Source of the DNA: Periplaneta americana
Lineage: Eukaryota > Arthropoda > Insecta > Blattodea > Blattidae
Assembly (NCBI RefSeq): GCF_040183065.1
Contig: NC_091123.1
Span: forward strand, 12,990,001-13,054,000
DNA: 64,000 nucleotides
Direction of reading: 5' to 3'
In this document: positions 1 to 11,534 of the stretch, one piece after another
Numbering within the stretch: position 1 is the stretch's first letter
Layout of the letters: the number at the start of each line of letters is the position of its first letter
Notes under the pieces: model-generated
The model's database searches: none
Seen by the model: the letters and a program-made list of their open reading frames with translations, nothing else
What the model was told of the DNA's origin: nothing
Translations under genes and position numbers: made by a program

Positions 1-261
1 CCAATTTGTATACCTTCAGGCAGTTTACCTTTATTGATATGTTCAATGAAAACGAACGAACACAACAGGTTTGAACCAGGTAGAGAGTTGCTCCTACCTG
101 TTGCCAGATAGTGGGTATTCCATTGGCAGCAAATATTAAAGTGAAATTATGTGCAAAAGTATATTCACTTATAAACATGAAGTTTACATTATAAAAGACT
201 TTAAGTCAATCTTGTGTTTTTATATTAAAGCAAATTATACAAAAAAGGAAGAGAATGCAAT
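1..261. other. Unique AT-rich sequence, nothing recognised
   Basis: I see no coding, RNA or repeat signal here. It precedes a reverse-transcriptase remnant and probably belongs to intergenic or intron DNA. Confidence 0.4.
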
Positions 262-430
262 TTGCAGACACACTTAAGCCAACTGTTTGTTGACTTTATT
301 AACGCTTTTGACAGAGTAATTCGTTAGACACTTAAGATAAATGTGGTAGTGAAAGGATATCCAGTGCAGCTGAAATCAAGGTTAAAAGGCATATATCGGG
401 ATACTGTCATCAGGATTGATAATGGATATT
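262..430 (+). pseudogene. LINE reverse-transcriptase remnant
   Basis: Two short pieces read like the palm region of a non-LTR reverse transcriptase. The first (from 271) reads LFVDFINAFDRV, as in the common FVDF..AFD motif, and ends at a TAG. After a frame change the second reads GYPVQLKSRLKGIYRDT, which fits the helix that follows in such enzymes. The fragment is short and broken, so it is a dead copy. The family within the LINEs cannot be fixed from so little. Confidence 0.55.
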
Positions 431-1210
431 TGAAAATTATTGTATTTATTTATTCATTCATTTACTTACTTATGTCTTGCTTACTTAATTACTTACCTAG
501 TTTACTGACTTTATTTGTTTATTTATCTATTTATTTATTTACTCATTTATTTGTTTATTTATTTATCTATTTACTTATTTATTCATTCATTTATTCACTT
601 ATGTCTTATTTATTTAATTACTTACCTAGTTTAATTACTTTACTTATTTATTTATTTACTTATTTATTTATTTATCTGTCTATTTATTTCCTTATTTATT
701 TGTTTATTTATTTATCTATTTACTTATTTATTCATTTACTTACTTATGTCTTGCTTACTTAATTACTTACCTAGTTTACTTACTTTACTTATTTATTTAT
801 TCATCTATTTATTTATTTACTCATTTATTTGTTTATTTATTTATCTATTTACTTATTTATTCATTTACTTACTTATGTCTTATTTATTTAATTAGGCTAC
901 TTACCTAGTTAATTACTTTATTTAATTATTTATGTATTTACTTATTTATTTATTTATTTATTTATCTGTCTATTTATTTACTTATTTATTTGTTTACTTA
1001 TTTATCTATTTACTTATTTATTCATTTACTTACTTATGTCTTGCTTACTTAATGCTTACCTAATTTACTTACTTTACTTATTCGTTTATTTATTTATCTA
1101 GCTATTTATTACTTATTTATTTGTTCATTTATTTATCTATTTATTTATTTAATTAATTTATTCATTTACTTACTTATGTCTTGCTTACTTAATTCCTTAC
1201 CTAGTTTACT

Positions 1211-1245
<35 letters not shown>

Positions 1246-1250
1246 TTTTG
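431..1250. repeat. Imperfect (TTTA/CTTA) tetranucleotide low-complexity tract
   Basis: About 0.8 kb is built of TTTA, CTTA, TTCA and TCTA words, with a longer repeated phrase around 'cttatgtcttgcttactt' recurring at about 470, 745 and 1040. The open frames over it encode only Tyr/Leu/Ile/Phe strings and are not genes. The tract directly follows the LINE remnant. Tandem tails of this kind can grow from a retrotransposon 3' end, but that link is inference. Confidence 0.85.
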
Positions 1251-1295
1251 CTAACGTCACGCATATTGGTGTACTTAACATTTGGACCTCTGCCC

Positions 1296-1296
<1 letters not shown>

Positions 1297-1366
<70 letters not shown>
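1297..1366. repeat. (TTA)n microsatellite
   Basis: About 23 uninterrupted TTA/ATT triplets. An open frame across it would give a poly-Tyr protein, which is an artefact. Confidence 0.95.
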
Positions 1367-1367
<1 letters not shown>

Positions 1368-2805
1368 GAATCCTGTCCTAAGGTTGGAGCACCCATTATA
1401 TCGGATTCTGTTAGCCACGTATGGTAGGATGACGTCAGTATGGAAGTAGGCAGGATGATTGAAGATGAAGGTGATAATACGGAGAAATATTCAAGATAGG
1501 AATGGTTAAATTAGAAATTAAACAATGTTGACCTCTCTTTCGTCTATCGCCGACAATATTTAAAACAAACACACAGACGTACACACACAAAGTGGCCGAC
1601 ATAAAGTGTTACAAGTTAGTATCACATAAACGGATCTAATATAAAACTAAATGTTACTTTTTTATCTTTTATTTTTTTTTCAAATCCTCATTAAAAGAGG
1701 ACGCCTTTCAGATTCCGTTGGACCCCACTCATAAGACACAGGAGATAGCTGTGATATTTTGAATGGAATGAGGGATTTTTTTTATATCCTGGATCTCCTC
1801 AACATAACAGCAGTTGTAATATTAGTGGCAGGACAATGATCACGCCTTTTATTAACAGGGAATTGATTTCTATGTAGGAAGCTAAAATTGATTAGGTATA
1901 TTTCGTATTATCTTTGTGTATAACGATTTTTAAACTTGAAAAAATTTATTTTCAATATTTTTCCATGTTTTAGAGTTTAGCACATATCGTAATAATTTTC
2001 AATACATTTTCCACATTTTAAAACATTAAAATAAATTCAGAGCTAATTAAACTAAGTTATATTACATTCTATTAAATAATTATACAGACGTTTAAAAATA
2101 GATCTGAAGAAGAGAATTTTGATCATTTACAGTATTTCCTTTAATATTTCTGTTATTATTTTAAAATTAACAGACCTCTCAACAATAGTAAAGCAAATTA
2201 TATTTAAACTTTTAAGTCTATAACCGATGTAGCGTACATCTTAACAAGCATTTATGGTAAACCGTTATATTCAGCTGTATTTTGTTACTCATGTCGGTAA
2301 CGTTTGCAATAATTATGCCGAAAGTAGCAGATTGTGTTTTATTTGAGTTTCATATTTAATGAAAGAAATGTAATTATATAGTCTAAATAGTTAAATGAAA
2401 ATGATCACTTTTGGTCATTTTTAAGTATTACATATTTAGATAAAAGTAAATAAATATGCCCTATGGGTATTTACCTACTTTCGTAATCCATTGTTTTGGT
2501 AATATGGTATAAAGGATGGTGTGTTATATGAATTCCAAATTAAATATTTCATTACACAATTTATTTAGATAAAAATGACTAAATATAGGTCTCTACCTTA
2601 CATACGTTCTACATTTTAGTAGCTACATATAGTTCCGTTCCCTAATTATTGTTTACTTATGAATTGTGTCATTAACAAACTACAGTATATCGAATATAAT
2701 ACATAATAATATAAAGAAATGTTAGCTATCTTTACTTGCATTGAAGTCTCCAATACAATCAGTTACTCCAGACACTTATAGTGATGCCTTTTTTCTACAT
2801 TTCAG
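1367..2805. other. AT-rich probable intron, nothing recognised
   Basis: This stretch ends in a splice acceptor (ctacatttcag, AG at 2804-2805) directly before the big receptor exon, so it is most likely the 3' part of an intron whose upstream exon lies outside the window. I see no exon, promoter or transposon ends in it. Confidence 0.5.
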
Positions 2806-5498
2806 GTGAAATATCGACGCAGCCGCAGGAATCGAATCGATATATCGATTCCTTCGCAACACAGAGAGACACTATGCTCTCGCTCAAAAAACCAAAGATT
2901 ACGAAACGCTTCGCCAAAGAGGACAGCAAGGCGGAGGACGACAAAGACGACGCGACGCGCGTGTTGCACAGGCGCCGTGACGACGTGCGCAGACGACGGC
3001 ACAAGGAGGTCGAGGAACCGAAGCGCTCGGAGAACAAGGTCATCAAGAGGAGCAGCGACAAGGACGACACTGACGTCGAGGGGACGCCGGCGTCCGTGGC
3101 GACGCCGCAGAGGAAGCGTCGCCCGTCGAACTCTCCCGCGTCCCCTCTCCCCGCAGCGGCAGCCCTCACCATGTCTGAATCCTTGTATAATTACTTCCGG
3201 CCGCTCGACAAAGACGTACCGGAAGACCACGTGCTACCTTTCCTCGACTTTGGGAAGAAACTAGTGCCTGTAAGTGCTAAGACGACTTCTCCCGTCGCCA
3301 GCAGCACCAACTCCATCACTTCCCCTCGCACCCCGCCTCTGCGACAGCTCAGTCTGCTGAGCACGCCACCACAGAGGTCGGCGCGAGAAGAGGAAGTACA
3401 CGAAGATATGGACGTGTCAGTGGTCAAGTCGGTAGTGGAGAAGAACAAAGCTTCTAGAGGCAGGGGCCACGCCTTGCAGTTCTTGAAGGCTTTAGGAGGG
3501 CTGTACCGCAAGCACAACATATCCACGCAAGATCCGCCACTGATCGCGACTAACCAGTCCACCACTGAGCTTCCTGCGAGCTCTACAGTTAAACAAACGA
3601 GTTCAAGATTTAACCGAACATCACCCACACAACAGACGAGCACTACGTCAGTAACTTCGTCAACAGTTTCTGCTCTTACATTGTCGTTGACTAGTAGTGA
3701 GGACTATAGTGAGCCAGCAAAACCCTCCGAATCACCTCCAACAACAAATCAATCCCAAGCCCCTACACAGATGTCCGCGTCCAGTGCTCTTGTTGAAGCT
3801 ACTGTGTCAACCCCTTTCGTAAGACCGCGGTATTATTCAGGGTTAAGAAATGTGTCTTCGTTGATACTTCTGAACCGTCGCATTTCCCCAACGTACCTAA
3901 GCACAAACACGTTATCAAAACAGCCCAAATCTCTGGGAAACTCCTCGACTAATACCACCCAAAATTCTTCAGAAAGGCCATCGATTTCAGTAAGTACTCC
4001 TGCTCAAGCTGAGAAAAATAAAAGCGTTGCGAGAGTAACAACCCCTTTAATTCTACCGAAAGAGCACGTTGTCTCAGAGAAGAAGGACCTGGACCTCAAG
4101 AGTGAAGTGTTAAGCACATTCCGCACAGAAAAAAGTTTCGAAGAAACTACGAGTGTATCGCCCAGCACCATCAGACAAGTCAGCGGACACCCTACGTCTG
4201 AGCCACCCACCTCCTCGATCCAGTCACCGACGACCAAAATCTTGTCAACAGCCGTCGTAACCTCGGTATCAGTCAAAGGTGCGTGGCCGTCGGTAGTGAC
4301 AGACACACCCCCACCCGAACCAACTCTCATCCCTCCCCAAAGTGAAATGCAGCAGTCCTCAAATCCTGATAGGCCAGAACATGTTCTAGAAGAACCAAGG
4401 ACAGCTGATAACAAGGATGAAGAAAAGACTTCTGTAAAACCTTCTTCGACATCCAGTTCTGGAAGAGTTTCAGGAGAATTAGCAGTGAAGAACACGTCAG
4501 TTGTTAGTGTTTCGAAAGTAGATTCTGTGTCTAAGGAGGAACCCTTACCACTCAGTATCACGGAAGTGTCTAGGACAGCCCAGACCGTGACATCACTTGG
4601 TGCTTCAAATGTATCCACTGTCAGTCCTTTAGTTGGAAACAGAAATATTACTACAGCTTCACCGACAAACTACGCGAATGTAAATGCTTCAGAAATTAAT
4701 TCAGGAAGAAATCTGAGTTTAGCTGCTAATATGACAGAATATTTAAGACGTAAGAGTCTGTATGGAACTTTACCAAGGCCCAGCAGAACGAGAAACGAAA
4801 CCACAACTTCTGCACCAGAAAGTACATCATCGAGATCCACAACACCAGCTACCACGACGAAGAACATGGACGATCTTCCGACTAATCGAACTAGAGAAGC
4901 GAGGATTTCGCCTCATAATGGCACCACGCGAGAACCTAGATTGAATCCAGTAACTACACAGCCGCCTGGATTCGAATTCCCATTACTGAAGCTGTACAAC
5001 ACATCGACAGTCTGGACAACGAGCGTCGAGACGCATTACAACGCTACTGAGCGTCCAAGACCAGCTGTTGGTACAGAATACAGCAGCACTGTTACAAGCC
5101 ACGACGTGGGGAATACAACAGTAAGGCAAGAAACAAGTACAGAGACCATTGCAATAAGAAGAAATGGGACTGTGGTGAACGGAGAAGTTGGTGTTGGTAA
5201 TACAGTGAAAATGAACGAAACTGTAGCAGAGAACAAAGAAGCTAGCTCCAGGGACAAAGTGAATGAGACATTGGGAGGTGGTTCACAAAATAGGGGCTAT
5301 AGCACTACTGTAGCGCCAACTCTGGGGGGCGTAGACCACAAGAATGGCAGTAACGCGACGCTAGGTAGCAGTGTGAATGTTGCGGCGACATCTCAAGGAG
5401 TTAGTGTGGCGATATATGTACTGTCAGCACTGGGAATTGTGCCACTCAGCATTGGAGTGGCTCTTGCAGCCAAATACTTGGTTCAAAGGAGAAGGAAG
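2806..5498 (+). CDS. Cad96Ca: Receptor tyrosine kinase, visible exon 1: Ser/Thr-rich ectodomain and transmembrane helix
   Basis: This is the first visible exon of a receptor tyrosine kinase whose kinase exons follow downstream. The AG acceptor ends at 2805 and the donor AAG|GTGAGT starts at 5499. The exon begins with two bases of a split codon, carries 897 full codons and ends in phase 0. The start codon and signal peptide must lie on an upstream exon outside the window. The first 100 or so codons are highly basic (RRRDDVRRRRHKEVEEPKR, QRKRRP). The rest is extremely rich in Ser, Thr and Pro with many Asn-X-Ser/Thr sites towards the C-terminal end, like a mucin-type glycosylated stalk. A hydrophobic segment at codons about 866-888 (AIYVLSALGIVPLSIGVALA) is followed by the stop-transfer KYLVQRRRK. 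I see no cadherin motif in this exon; the cadherin repeat known in Cad96Ca would have to be upstream or be absent. Family assignment rests on the kinase domain. Confidence 0.82.
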
Positions 5499-7058
5499 GT
5501 GAGTTTCTGTTCATTCATTGATGTTTTAACCAGTGGGAAGAGGTAGTATCTGTCCAGATTGGAGTTAGTGGAGCACATTGGCACACAACAGACAGAATAA
5601 CGCAAGCGAGGTTGTTACTTAAATCTATGGATCAGTAAAAATAACGAAAAAACCATTAAAAATGAAAATTTTGTTTTAACTCTAAAAATAAAATAATGTT
5701 TCAGTTTTCTAAATCTGTGGTTATTTTGGCCCTATGGCAATTTAAAGTCCCTCAGGACGAATTTAAAGGGACCAGCGCGTGTGTGGAGCTGCATTGACCC
5801 TCTGCCGTCATTCTGACAGACTTTGATCTTCATTTTATCTAATTTTACTTGACATCATTCAAATCACCATGTGTTGAGAATGTGGATAAGTTTTAAAAAA
5901 CTGAAAAATTAACAACTAAAAGGGAGACCTACATATATTTTTTCTCAAAAGGTAACTGGAAAAATATGAAAACCATGTGTCATATTTTACCATACATCTA
6001 TCAGGAAAAAATTAAATATAAAATTTAAAGAAAAATTATGTAAACTTTGAAAATTGGGACAATTATAGGCCTAATTCAATATTAAAAAACAACAAAATTA
6101 ATTATAAGTAGCCTAAACTATATGATTATGTCTAAAGTACATGATTATGTCTCGTGACCAGAATATTGTATGAAATAGAAACATAAAAATTGGAGATTTA
6201 GCCTTCGAAGAAGTGGAAAAATTCAAATATCTTGGAGCAACAGTAACAAATATAAATGACACTCGGGAGGAAATTAAACACAGAATAAATATGGTAAATG
6301 GCTGTTATTATTCGGTTGAGAAGCTTTTGTCATCTAGTCTGCTGTCAAAAAATCTGAAAGTTAGAATTTATAAAACAGTTATATTAGGCCTACCGGTTGT
6401 TCTGTATGGTTGTGAAACTTGGACTCTTACTTTGAGAGAGGAACAGAGACTAAGGGTGTTTGAGAATAAGTTTCTTAGGAGAATATTTGGGGCTAAGAGG
6501 GATGAAGTTACAGGAGAATGGAGAAAGTTACACAACGCAGAACTGCACGCATTGTATTCTTCACCTGACCTAATTAGGAACATTAAATCCAGATGTTTGA
6601 GATGGGCAGGGCATGTAGCACGTATGGGCGAATCCAGAAATGCATATAGAGTGTTAGTTGGGAGACCGAAGGTAAAAAGACCTTTGGTGAGGCCAAGACA
6701 TAGATGGGAGGATAATATTAAAATGGATTTGAGGGAGGTAGGATATGATAATAGAGACCGGATTAATCTTGCACAGGATAGGGACTGATGGCGAGCTTAT
6801 GTGAGGGCGGCAAAGAACCTGCGGGTTCCTTAAAAGCCATTTGTAAGTAAGTAAGCCTAAACTAATTGAATATCAAAGTAAAAATTTGTGTATTGTATGT
6901 CCTCATTGTAAGAAATATGCAGTAAAGGTTTCAGATCAATTGGTGTAAAAATATAGAAGTTAGAAATTTCACAGATCCATAGGTTTAAAGGAGAGAGGTT
7001 CACCTTTCGCTTGTACAGAGCGTTCCATATAAAATTTTACAATTTGCATTTCTTGCAG
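5499..7058 (+). other. Intron 1 of the receptor kinase
   Basis: Bounded by GTGAGT and by tttcttgcag. It holds a truncated LINE at about 6132-6856. The rest is AT-rich with no recognised feature. Confidence 0.8.
6132..6856 (+). mobile_element. 5'-truncated LINE, C-terminal coding end and (GTAA)n tail
   Basis: The open frame from 6213 to 6788 reads [44 protein letters not shown] and GRPRHRWED-like words. This is the C-terminal region of a non-LTR retrotransposon that is often misnamed as a host protein in insect annotations. The same family lies on the minus strand at 17965-19216, and homology starts here at about 6132 (MSRDQN region). The 3' end is GCCATTTGTAAGTAAGTAAG: a short tandem tail instead of poly(A), as in RTE-type LINEs. 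Relative to the other copy it has a small in-frame insertion before VVLYGCETW. It ends in TGA after QDRD although the homologous copy continues further. It is a dead 5'-truncated insertion inside intron 1. Confidence 0.85.
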
Positions 7059-7187
7059 TTGCTGGACGACACTGACGCCTACTCCGACATCAGTAGTCGC
7101 AGGGGAGCCCGCAGTGGAGGACATACCGGAAGTGACGTAGGATCGCCTGTCTCTGGTACCAAACTTCCTCGGGTTCAAACTCACTTG
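7059..7187 (+). CDS. Cad96Ca: Receptor tyrosine kinase, visible exon 2: juxtamembrane segment
   Basis: This 129-nt exon (43 codons, phase 0 on both sides) lies between ttgcag (AG at 7057-7058) and TTG|GTGAGT. It encodes LLDDTDAYSDISSRRGARSG and continues to RVQTHL. It directly follows the basic stop-transfer of exon 1, so it is the cytoplasmic juxtamembrane region. It contains one Tyr (DAYSD) that could be phosphorylated and a run of Gly/Ser. It has no domain of its own that I recognise. Its status rests on exact phase, strong splice sites and higher GC content than the flanks. Confidence 0.78.
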
Positions 7188-7269
7188 GTGAGTGAAAAAT
7201 ATGAATTAAGACGGAGGGAAGTGATTGTGTGGCTCAGTACTGAAAATACTAACTATAGGAACCTAACTT

Positions 7270-8475
7270 AAAACACTACCATCACAATGATCTGTACCAA
7301 CTACCACTAACCATCATAATCATTGCTACCTCCAACCACAATAACCACCGTCACCATCTCACTACAACTACCGTCTTGAACCACCATAACCATTATCACC
7401 TCCAACCACTATAACTACCAACTACAACCACCATAAACATTGTCACCTCCAACCACTATAACTACCACCTACAACCACCATAAACATTATCACCTCCAAC
7501 CACTATAACTACCAACTACAACCACCATAACCATTATCACCTCCAACCACTATAACTACCAACTACAACCACCATAACCATTATCACCTCCAACCACTAT
7601 AACTACCAACTACAACCACCATAAACATTGTCACCTCCAACCACTATAACTACCACCTACAACCACCATAAACATTATCACCTCCAACCACTATAACTAC
7701 CAACTACAACCACCATAACCATTATCACCTCCAACCACTATAACTACCAACTACAACCACCATAAACATTGTCACCTCCAACCACTATAACTACCAACTA
7801 CAACCACCATAACCATTATCACCTCCAACCACTATAACTACCAACTACAACCACCATAACCATTATCACCTCCAACCACTATAACTACCAACTACAACCA
7901 CCATAAACATTGTCACCTCCAACCACTATAACTACCAACTACAACCACCATAAACATTATCACCTCCAACCACTATAACTACCAACTACAACCACCATAA
8001 CCATTATCACCTCCAACCACTATAACTACCAACTACAACCACCATAACCATTATCACCTCCAACCACTGTAACTACCAACTACAACCACCATAACCATTA
8101 TCACCTCCAACCACTATAACTACCAACTACAACCACTATAACCATTATCACCTCCAACCACTATAACTACCAACTACAACCACCATGACCATTATCACCT
8201 CCAACCACTATAACTACCAACTACAACCACCATAACCATTATCACCTCCAACCACTATAACTACCAACTACAACCACCATAACCATTATCACCTCCAACC
8301 ACTATAACTACCAACTACAACCACCATAAACATTATTACCATCAACCACTATAATCACCACCTTCAACCACTGTAACCACAATCACCACCTCACTATAAC
8401 TACCAACTCCAATCACCATAACCACTATCACCACCAACCACTATAATTACCATCTCCAACCACTATGATCATATA
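7270..8475. repeat. 47-bp minisatellite (CCACTATAACTACCAACTAC...)
   Basis: About twenty tandem copies of a 47-bp unit, itself built from CCA/ACC-TAA words (ccactataac / taccaactac / aaccaccata / accattatca / cctccaa). The period is exact between units, for example 7501 to 7548. Variants aaccattatc and aacattgtc alternate. The edges degrade into looser ACC-rich DNA. The tract lies inside intron 2. Confidence 0.95.
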
Positions 8476-8700
8476 TTGCAACCAGGAACAGTATCAATAA
8501 ATAATGTTGTTTTGTTTGTTTGTTTGTTACGTTTTAAAATAATTATTGATCAAGTTTCAACAAATTTAATTCAAGAGTTGTGTGTGTACTGTACCGTACC
8601 TTTTATCTATTGAAAATTGAAATTTATGTAGTTATATAAAGGCAAATTATATTAGATAAAATACATCTTGATTACACAACTTTTAACACTGTATCACTTG

Positions 8701-8833
8701 GGAATATGTATGATAAGATTTTCTTGTGTTAAATTCTAACATACCTTGTTCTGAAGATGACCCATAAACAGGTCGAAACATGTAAACAAGGTACGTTAGA
8801 ATTTAACACAAGAAAGTCTTATCACACATATTC
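8701..8833. repeat. Small foldback element (about 50-bp arms)
   Basis: Arms at 8701-8750 and 8784-8833 are inverted copies (ggaatatgt.tgataagat ... atcacacatattcc). The spacer includes CTGAAGATGACCCATAAACA and GGTCGAAACA, a motif pair seen in many insect foldback repeats. It is inside intron 2. The rest of 8476-9353 shows no other recognised feature. Confidence 0.8.
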
Positions 8834-9353
8834 CGATTAGATAAAATGTTAATTGTTACAATAATTTATTCAAACTACAAATAATGTTAAAGGGGCAAAA
8901 ATTTCGAATCTGATAAATTTTGATAAACAGTTTGATTCTTGAAAAGATCAGTTTCGTGGTCCATGTTGCCTTAATAAATATATATATTACTTTTTAAGAA
9001 TAACTGTAAGGATACATATTTAATGATGGGCAGTTTTTGTGACCCGTTTCATAGGTTGGACATAAAACCTAAAAAAAAAACCTATTTCATCTATTCCAAA
9101 AAACCTAAAATGGTCTTTTTAAAAATCTAAAAATCCGGTCCCTAATTATTACCACCATCGCCACTCCACAATAATCACCACCACTAACCAGCATAACCAC
9201 TACTATGAACCACCACCATAAAAATAACCATAATCATTGCCTCCATCAACATTACTGCCGCCAATACTTTGTTATCAAACATATTGCACATTAAAATATG
9301 ATGGACAACTAAAGCTGGAGAATTGAATCAAATGCTGCAACGTTGTGTCACAG

Positions 9354-9470
9354 AGCTGGGACCAGGAGAAAGCAGCAGCTGCTGTGGCCCCCGTCACCAA
9401 CACCAGGTGGGAGTTCCCTCGCTCCAAGCTGCGGCTGCAGACAGTGCTGGGGCAAGGCAACTTCGGACAG
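9354..9470 (+). CDS. Cad96Ca: Receptor tyrosine kinase, visible exon 3: start of kinase domain and glycine loop
   Basis: This 117-nt exon (39 codons, phase 0) begins after cgttgtgtcacag and ends CAG|GTGAGT. It encodes SWDQEKAAAAVAP, then TRWEFPRSKLRLQTVLGQGN and FGQ. W-E-F-P-R is the usual start of an RTK catalytic domain, and GQGNFGQ is the ATP-binding glycine loop, completed by the Val that opens the next exon. The acceptor is weaker than the others because it lacks a long pyrimidine run. A use of AG two bases later would break the phase, so 9354 is preferred. Confidence 0.85.
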
Positions 9471-9559
9471 GTGAGTGGTCAGGCGAGTATGTTGGAGAAT
9501 TATTCCTTCCAAGCAAGCTCGACTATTGTGAGAATTGCTATGCTTGACAGCTGTCGTGG

Positions 9560-10295
9560 ATGGTCACCGATGGATCCAATTTTAATTAATCCATTAATTT
9601 TATTACATAGAAGATTAATAAAAATTTGTCTGACCAAAAATATGGATTACCCAACAAATATAATTTATGCAGATTTTAAAGTATTAATTATTGAAGAAAT
9701 TTATAAATATAGTTTACTGACTTACTACCACAGAAGTCAAATAAAACATAAATCTAATCGACATGAATATCGTACTCGAAGACAAAAGTCTACTTTCCCA
9801 TTGATTGAGCCTAAATGTCATACAAGCGCAGCTCTTAAACATGGTGCTAGTTTCAGCCCAAGACTTTATAATAAAATTAAAAACCATTTTCCAAATTTGA
9901 AATATTTTAAAATTGAAGCTTTTAAAAAAGAAATTTGTAAAATTATAAATGATGTATAATATTAACAAATGTATTTTTTTACCTTTTATTTCTGTCGACT
10001 ATATTCATGTTTTTATTGAATATCACTGGCTTCTGTCGGATTGTCAATTTATATGAAATGTGTATTTTTCTCTCTTTTTCTCTTTCTTCTTTATTCTTGC
10101 TCTTGTGTTGTATTTATTGGTTTAAATTAAGTTACTGTATTCAGTAAACTGTCCTTGTAAATTTTATGTTATATTATTGACTAAGACCACACCGTACATG
10201 AGCCTGGCTCTTACGGTAGTGGCTAGAAACATTTTTGTTTTATAAATTTAATTTGTGCTCCCTAGCTAGCTAGTTAAATAAATAAAAAAAAAATT
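9560..10295 (+). mobile_element. LINE 3' end (C-terminal coding remnant plus 3' UTR)
   Basis: The frame continuing past kinase exon 3 (to 9959) reads NRHEYRTRRQKSTFPLIEPK, then CHTSAALKHGASFSPRLYNK and ends in a stop. This is the C-terminal tail of a Jockey-like reverse-transcriptase ORF. The 3' UTR (about 10136-10290, with CCACACCGTACATGAGCCTG and repeated TAGC near the end) is shared with an independent insertion at 29503-29669, which fixes this as a LINE 3' end. It ends in an A-rich tail. Inside intron 3. Confidence 0.75.
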
Positions 10296-10523
10296 TAAAA
10301 AATACTACTAAAAGTACAAGAACAACAAATATCTAACTAGTTATACATAAACTAAACAATTAAATGTGAAAAATAAGTTTTAGACATAAATTCAGTACAC
10401 AAACAAGTCAAATATAATCAATTTTTATCAAGCCTTGTCCGTTAATTCCCATAATTAGCGTCACAATAAATTGCTAATACTTAAAAAACAAAAAAAAAAA
10501 AAATTAAAGATTGCTAGACTAGA

Positions 10524-11127
10524 CGGCATTTCGGAAGGCGGTTAGCTTCTATATGCGCCGTAGCATTTCTGGTATGTGACGTCACAAGCTTGTACAGTAG
10601 AACCAATCAGAATCAATCTATAACAAGCACTTCCCGAGTTCGTTTGTTCACGTGTGAGCGTTTCAATACATTGAATAAGTAACACTAACATTTACTATGT
10701 GTATGTAAGGTAAATAAATGGAAGAAGAGACTGTAAAAACACAAGTATTACACAAGCAGGCGCGGAAAATAGTGTTTAAGGTGTATAATTATTTTAAAAA
10801 CATTAACGAGCAGAATTCTGCCGGCCATCTTGATGCTGACTGCAACGTTGCCAACGCGCGAGAAACGACTGCAGAAGCATGTGGTGTGGGATTGAGAACC
10901 GTGCAAAGAATATTGCTAGTGAAGGAAAGAGGGTTTGTTTGGTGTCATGCTTACAGTAATCAACGGGTAAGGTCATTATTCTCTTTTGATAATTTAAATT
11001 CTCTCCTGCGCTATTTGTATTGCACGTGCGCGTGAAGTACGATGTGGCAATGTTGTACGCTGCCTTGCTCTCTCTATCTGTCTCTCTCGATGCAAACGCT
11101 AGCAGACAACCGCCTTCCGAATTGCCG
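10524..11127 (+). mobile_element. DNA transposon with terminal inverted repeats and an HTH-like ORF
   Basis: Ends at 10524 (CGGCATTTCGGAAGGCGGTT) and 11127 (reverse complement CGGCAATTCGGAAGGCGGTT) are inverted with one mismatch over 20 bp. Inside, 10718-11035 encodes 105 residues beginning MEEETVKTQVLHKQARKIVF, with a helix-turn-helix-like stretch ETTAEACGVGLRTVQRIL. That resembles the N-terminal DNA-binding part of transposase-derived proteins in arthropods. No DDE catalytic part follows, so it is a deletion derivative. No convincing target-site duplication was seen. Superfamily not assigned. Confidence 0.7.
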
Positions 11128-11164
11128 CCGACTCTAACAAGTAGCTAATCGGTGATTTATGTAA

Positions 11165-11231
11165 TGGAGGAGGAAAGGAGCTGCCACCCTAGCCTATTAT
11201 CTCCAGGTCTAGTTGCCTCATAAGTGGTGCC
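11165..11231 (+). repeat. Dispersed repeat fragment shared with 14284-14354
   Basis: The segment around ttatctccaggtctagttgc and ctcataagtggtgcc recurs in inverted orientation at 14284-14354 (caccacttatgaggcaacta). Both lie in introns of the same gene. Nature unknown. Confidence 0.6.
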
Positions 11232-11272
11232 ATGTTGGGAAGGAAATAAATGTGTTCTCTGATATTGTGCAG

Positions 11273-11459
11273 GTGCTGAAGGCGGAGGCAGACGACATTA
11301 GCGGGCACGAGGGTACAACGCGCCTGGTGGCAGTCAAGACTGTGAAGGAGGGAGCGTCCAGCAGGGAGAAAGAGGACCTGCTGCGCGAGTTGGAGATCAT
11401 GCAGCAGCTGGGATCCCACGCCAACGTGGTGACGCTGCTGGGCTGCTGTACTGACAAGG
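11273..11459 (+). CDS. Cad96Ca: Receptor tyrosine kinase, visible exon 4: N-lobe with ATP lysine and C-helix
   Basis: 187 nt, from attgtgcag (AG at 11271-11272) to AAGG|GTGAGT, leaving phase 1. It encodes VLKAEADDI (end of glycine loop), TTRLVAVKTVKEG with the ATP-anchoring Lys in VAVK, LLRELEIMQQLGSHANVVTL with the C-helix Glu, and LLGCCTDK. The LLGCCTDK sequence leading into the next exon's EPYLLIMEYV, with no longer insert, matches the compact form in insect Cad96Ca/Stitcher kinases as I remember them. Confidence 0.88.
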
Positions 11460-11534
11460 GTGAGTACTCAGGGACGGGCGGTGGAGATGATTTCGAGGAA
11501 TAGTGGCAATCCAGAAACAGCTGCTTTAGTGTTT

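Noticed and set aside
343-762. 139-codon frame with many Tyr, Leu and Ile
   Set aside because: Only its first 30 codons (LINE remnant) mean anything; the rest is tetranucleotide repeat.
1176-1367. Frame ending in a long poly-Tyr run
   Set aside because: A microsatellite read in frame.
2795-5257. Several minus-strand and alternative-frame open frames of up to 204 codons over the big receptor exon
   Set aside because: GC-rich coding exon with shadows. The plus frame continues into a membrane helix and joins the kinase exons in phase.
6213-6788. 191-codon plus-strand frame that databases might label as a craniofacial development protein
   Set aside because: It is the C-terminal end of a LINE ORF, with a second copy on the minus strand at 17993 and a GTAA tail.
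9345-9959. A 204-codon fusion of kinase sequence with a LINE-like tail as an alternative protein
   Set aside because: The GTGAGT donor at 9471 and the in-phase next exon (VLKAEADDI) show that the kinase splices out here. The rest is a LINE remnant that happens to stay open.
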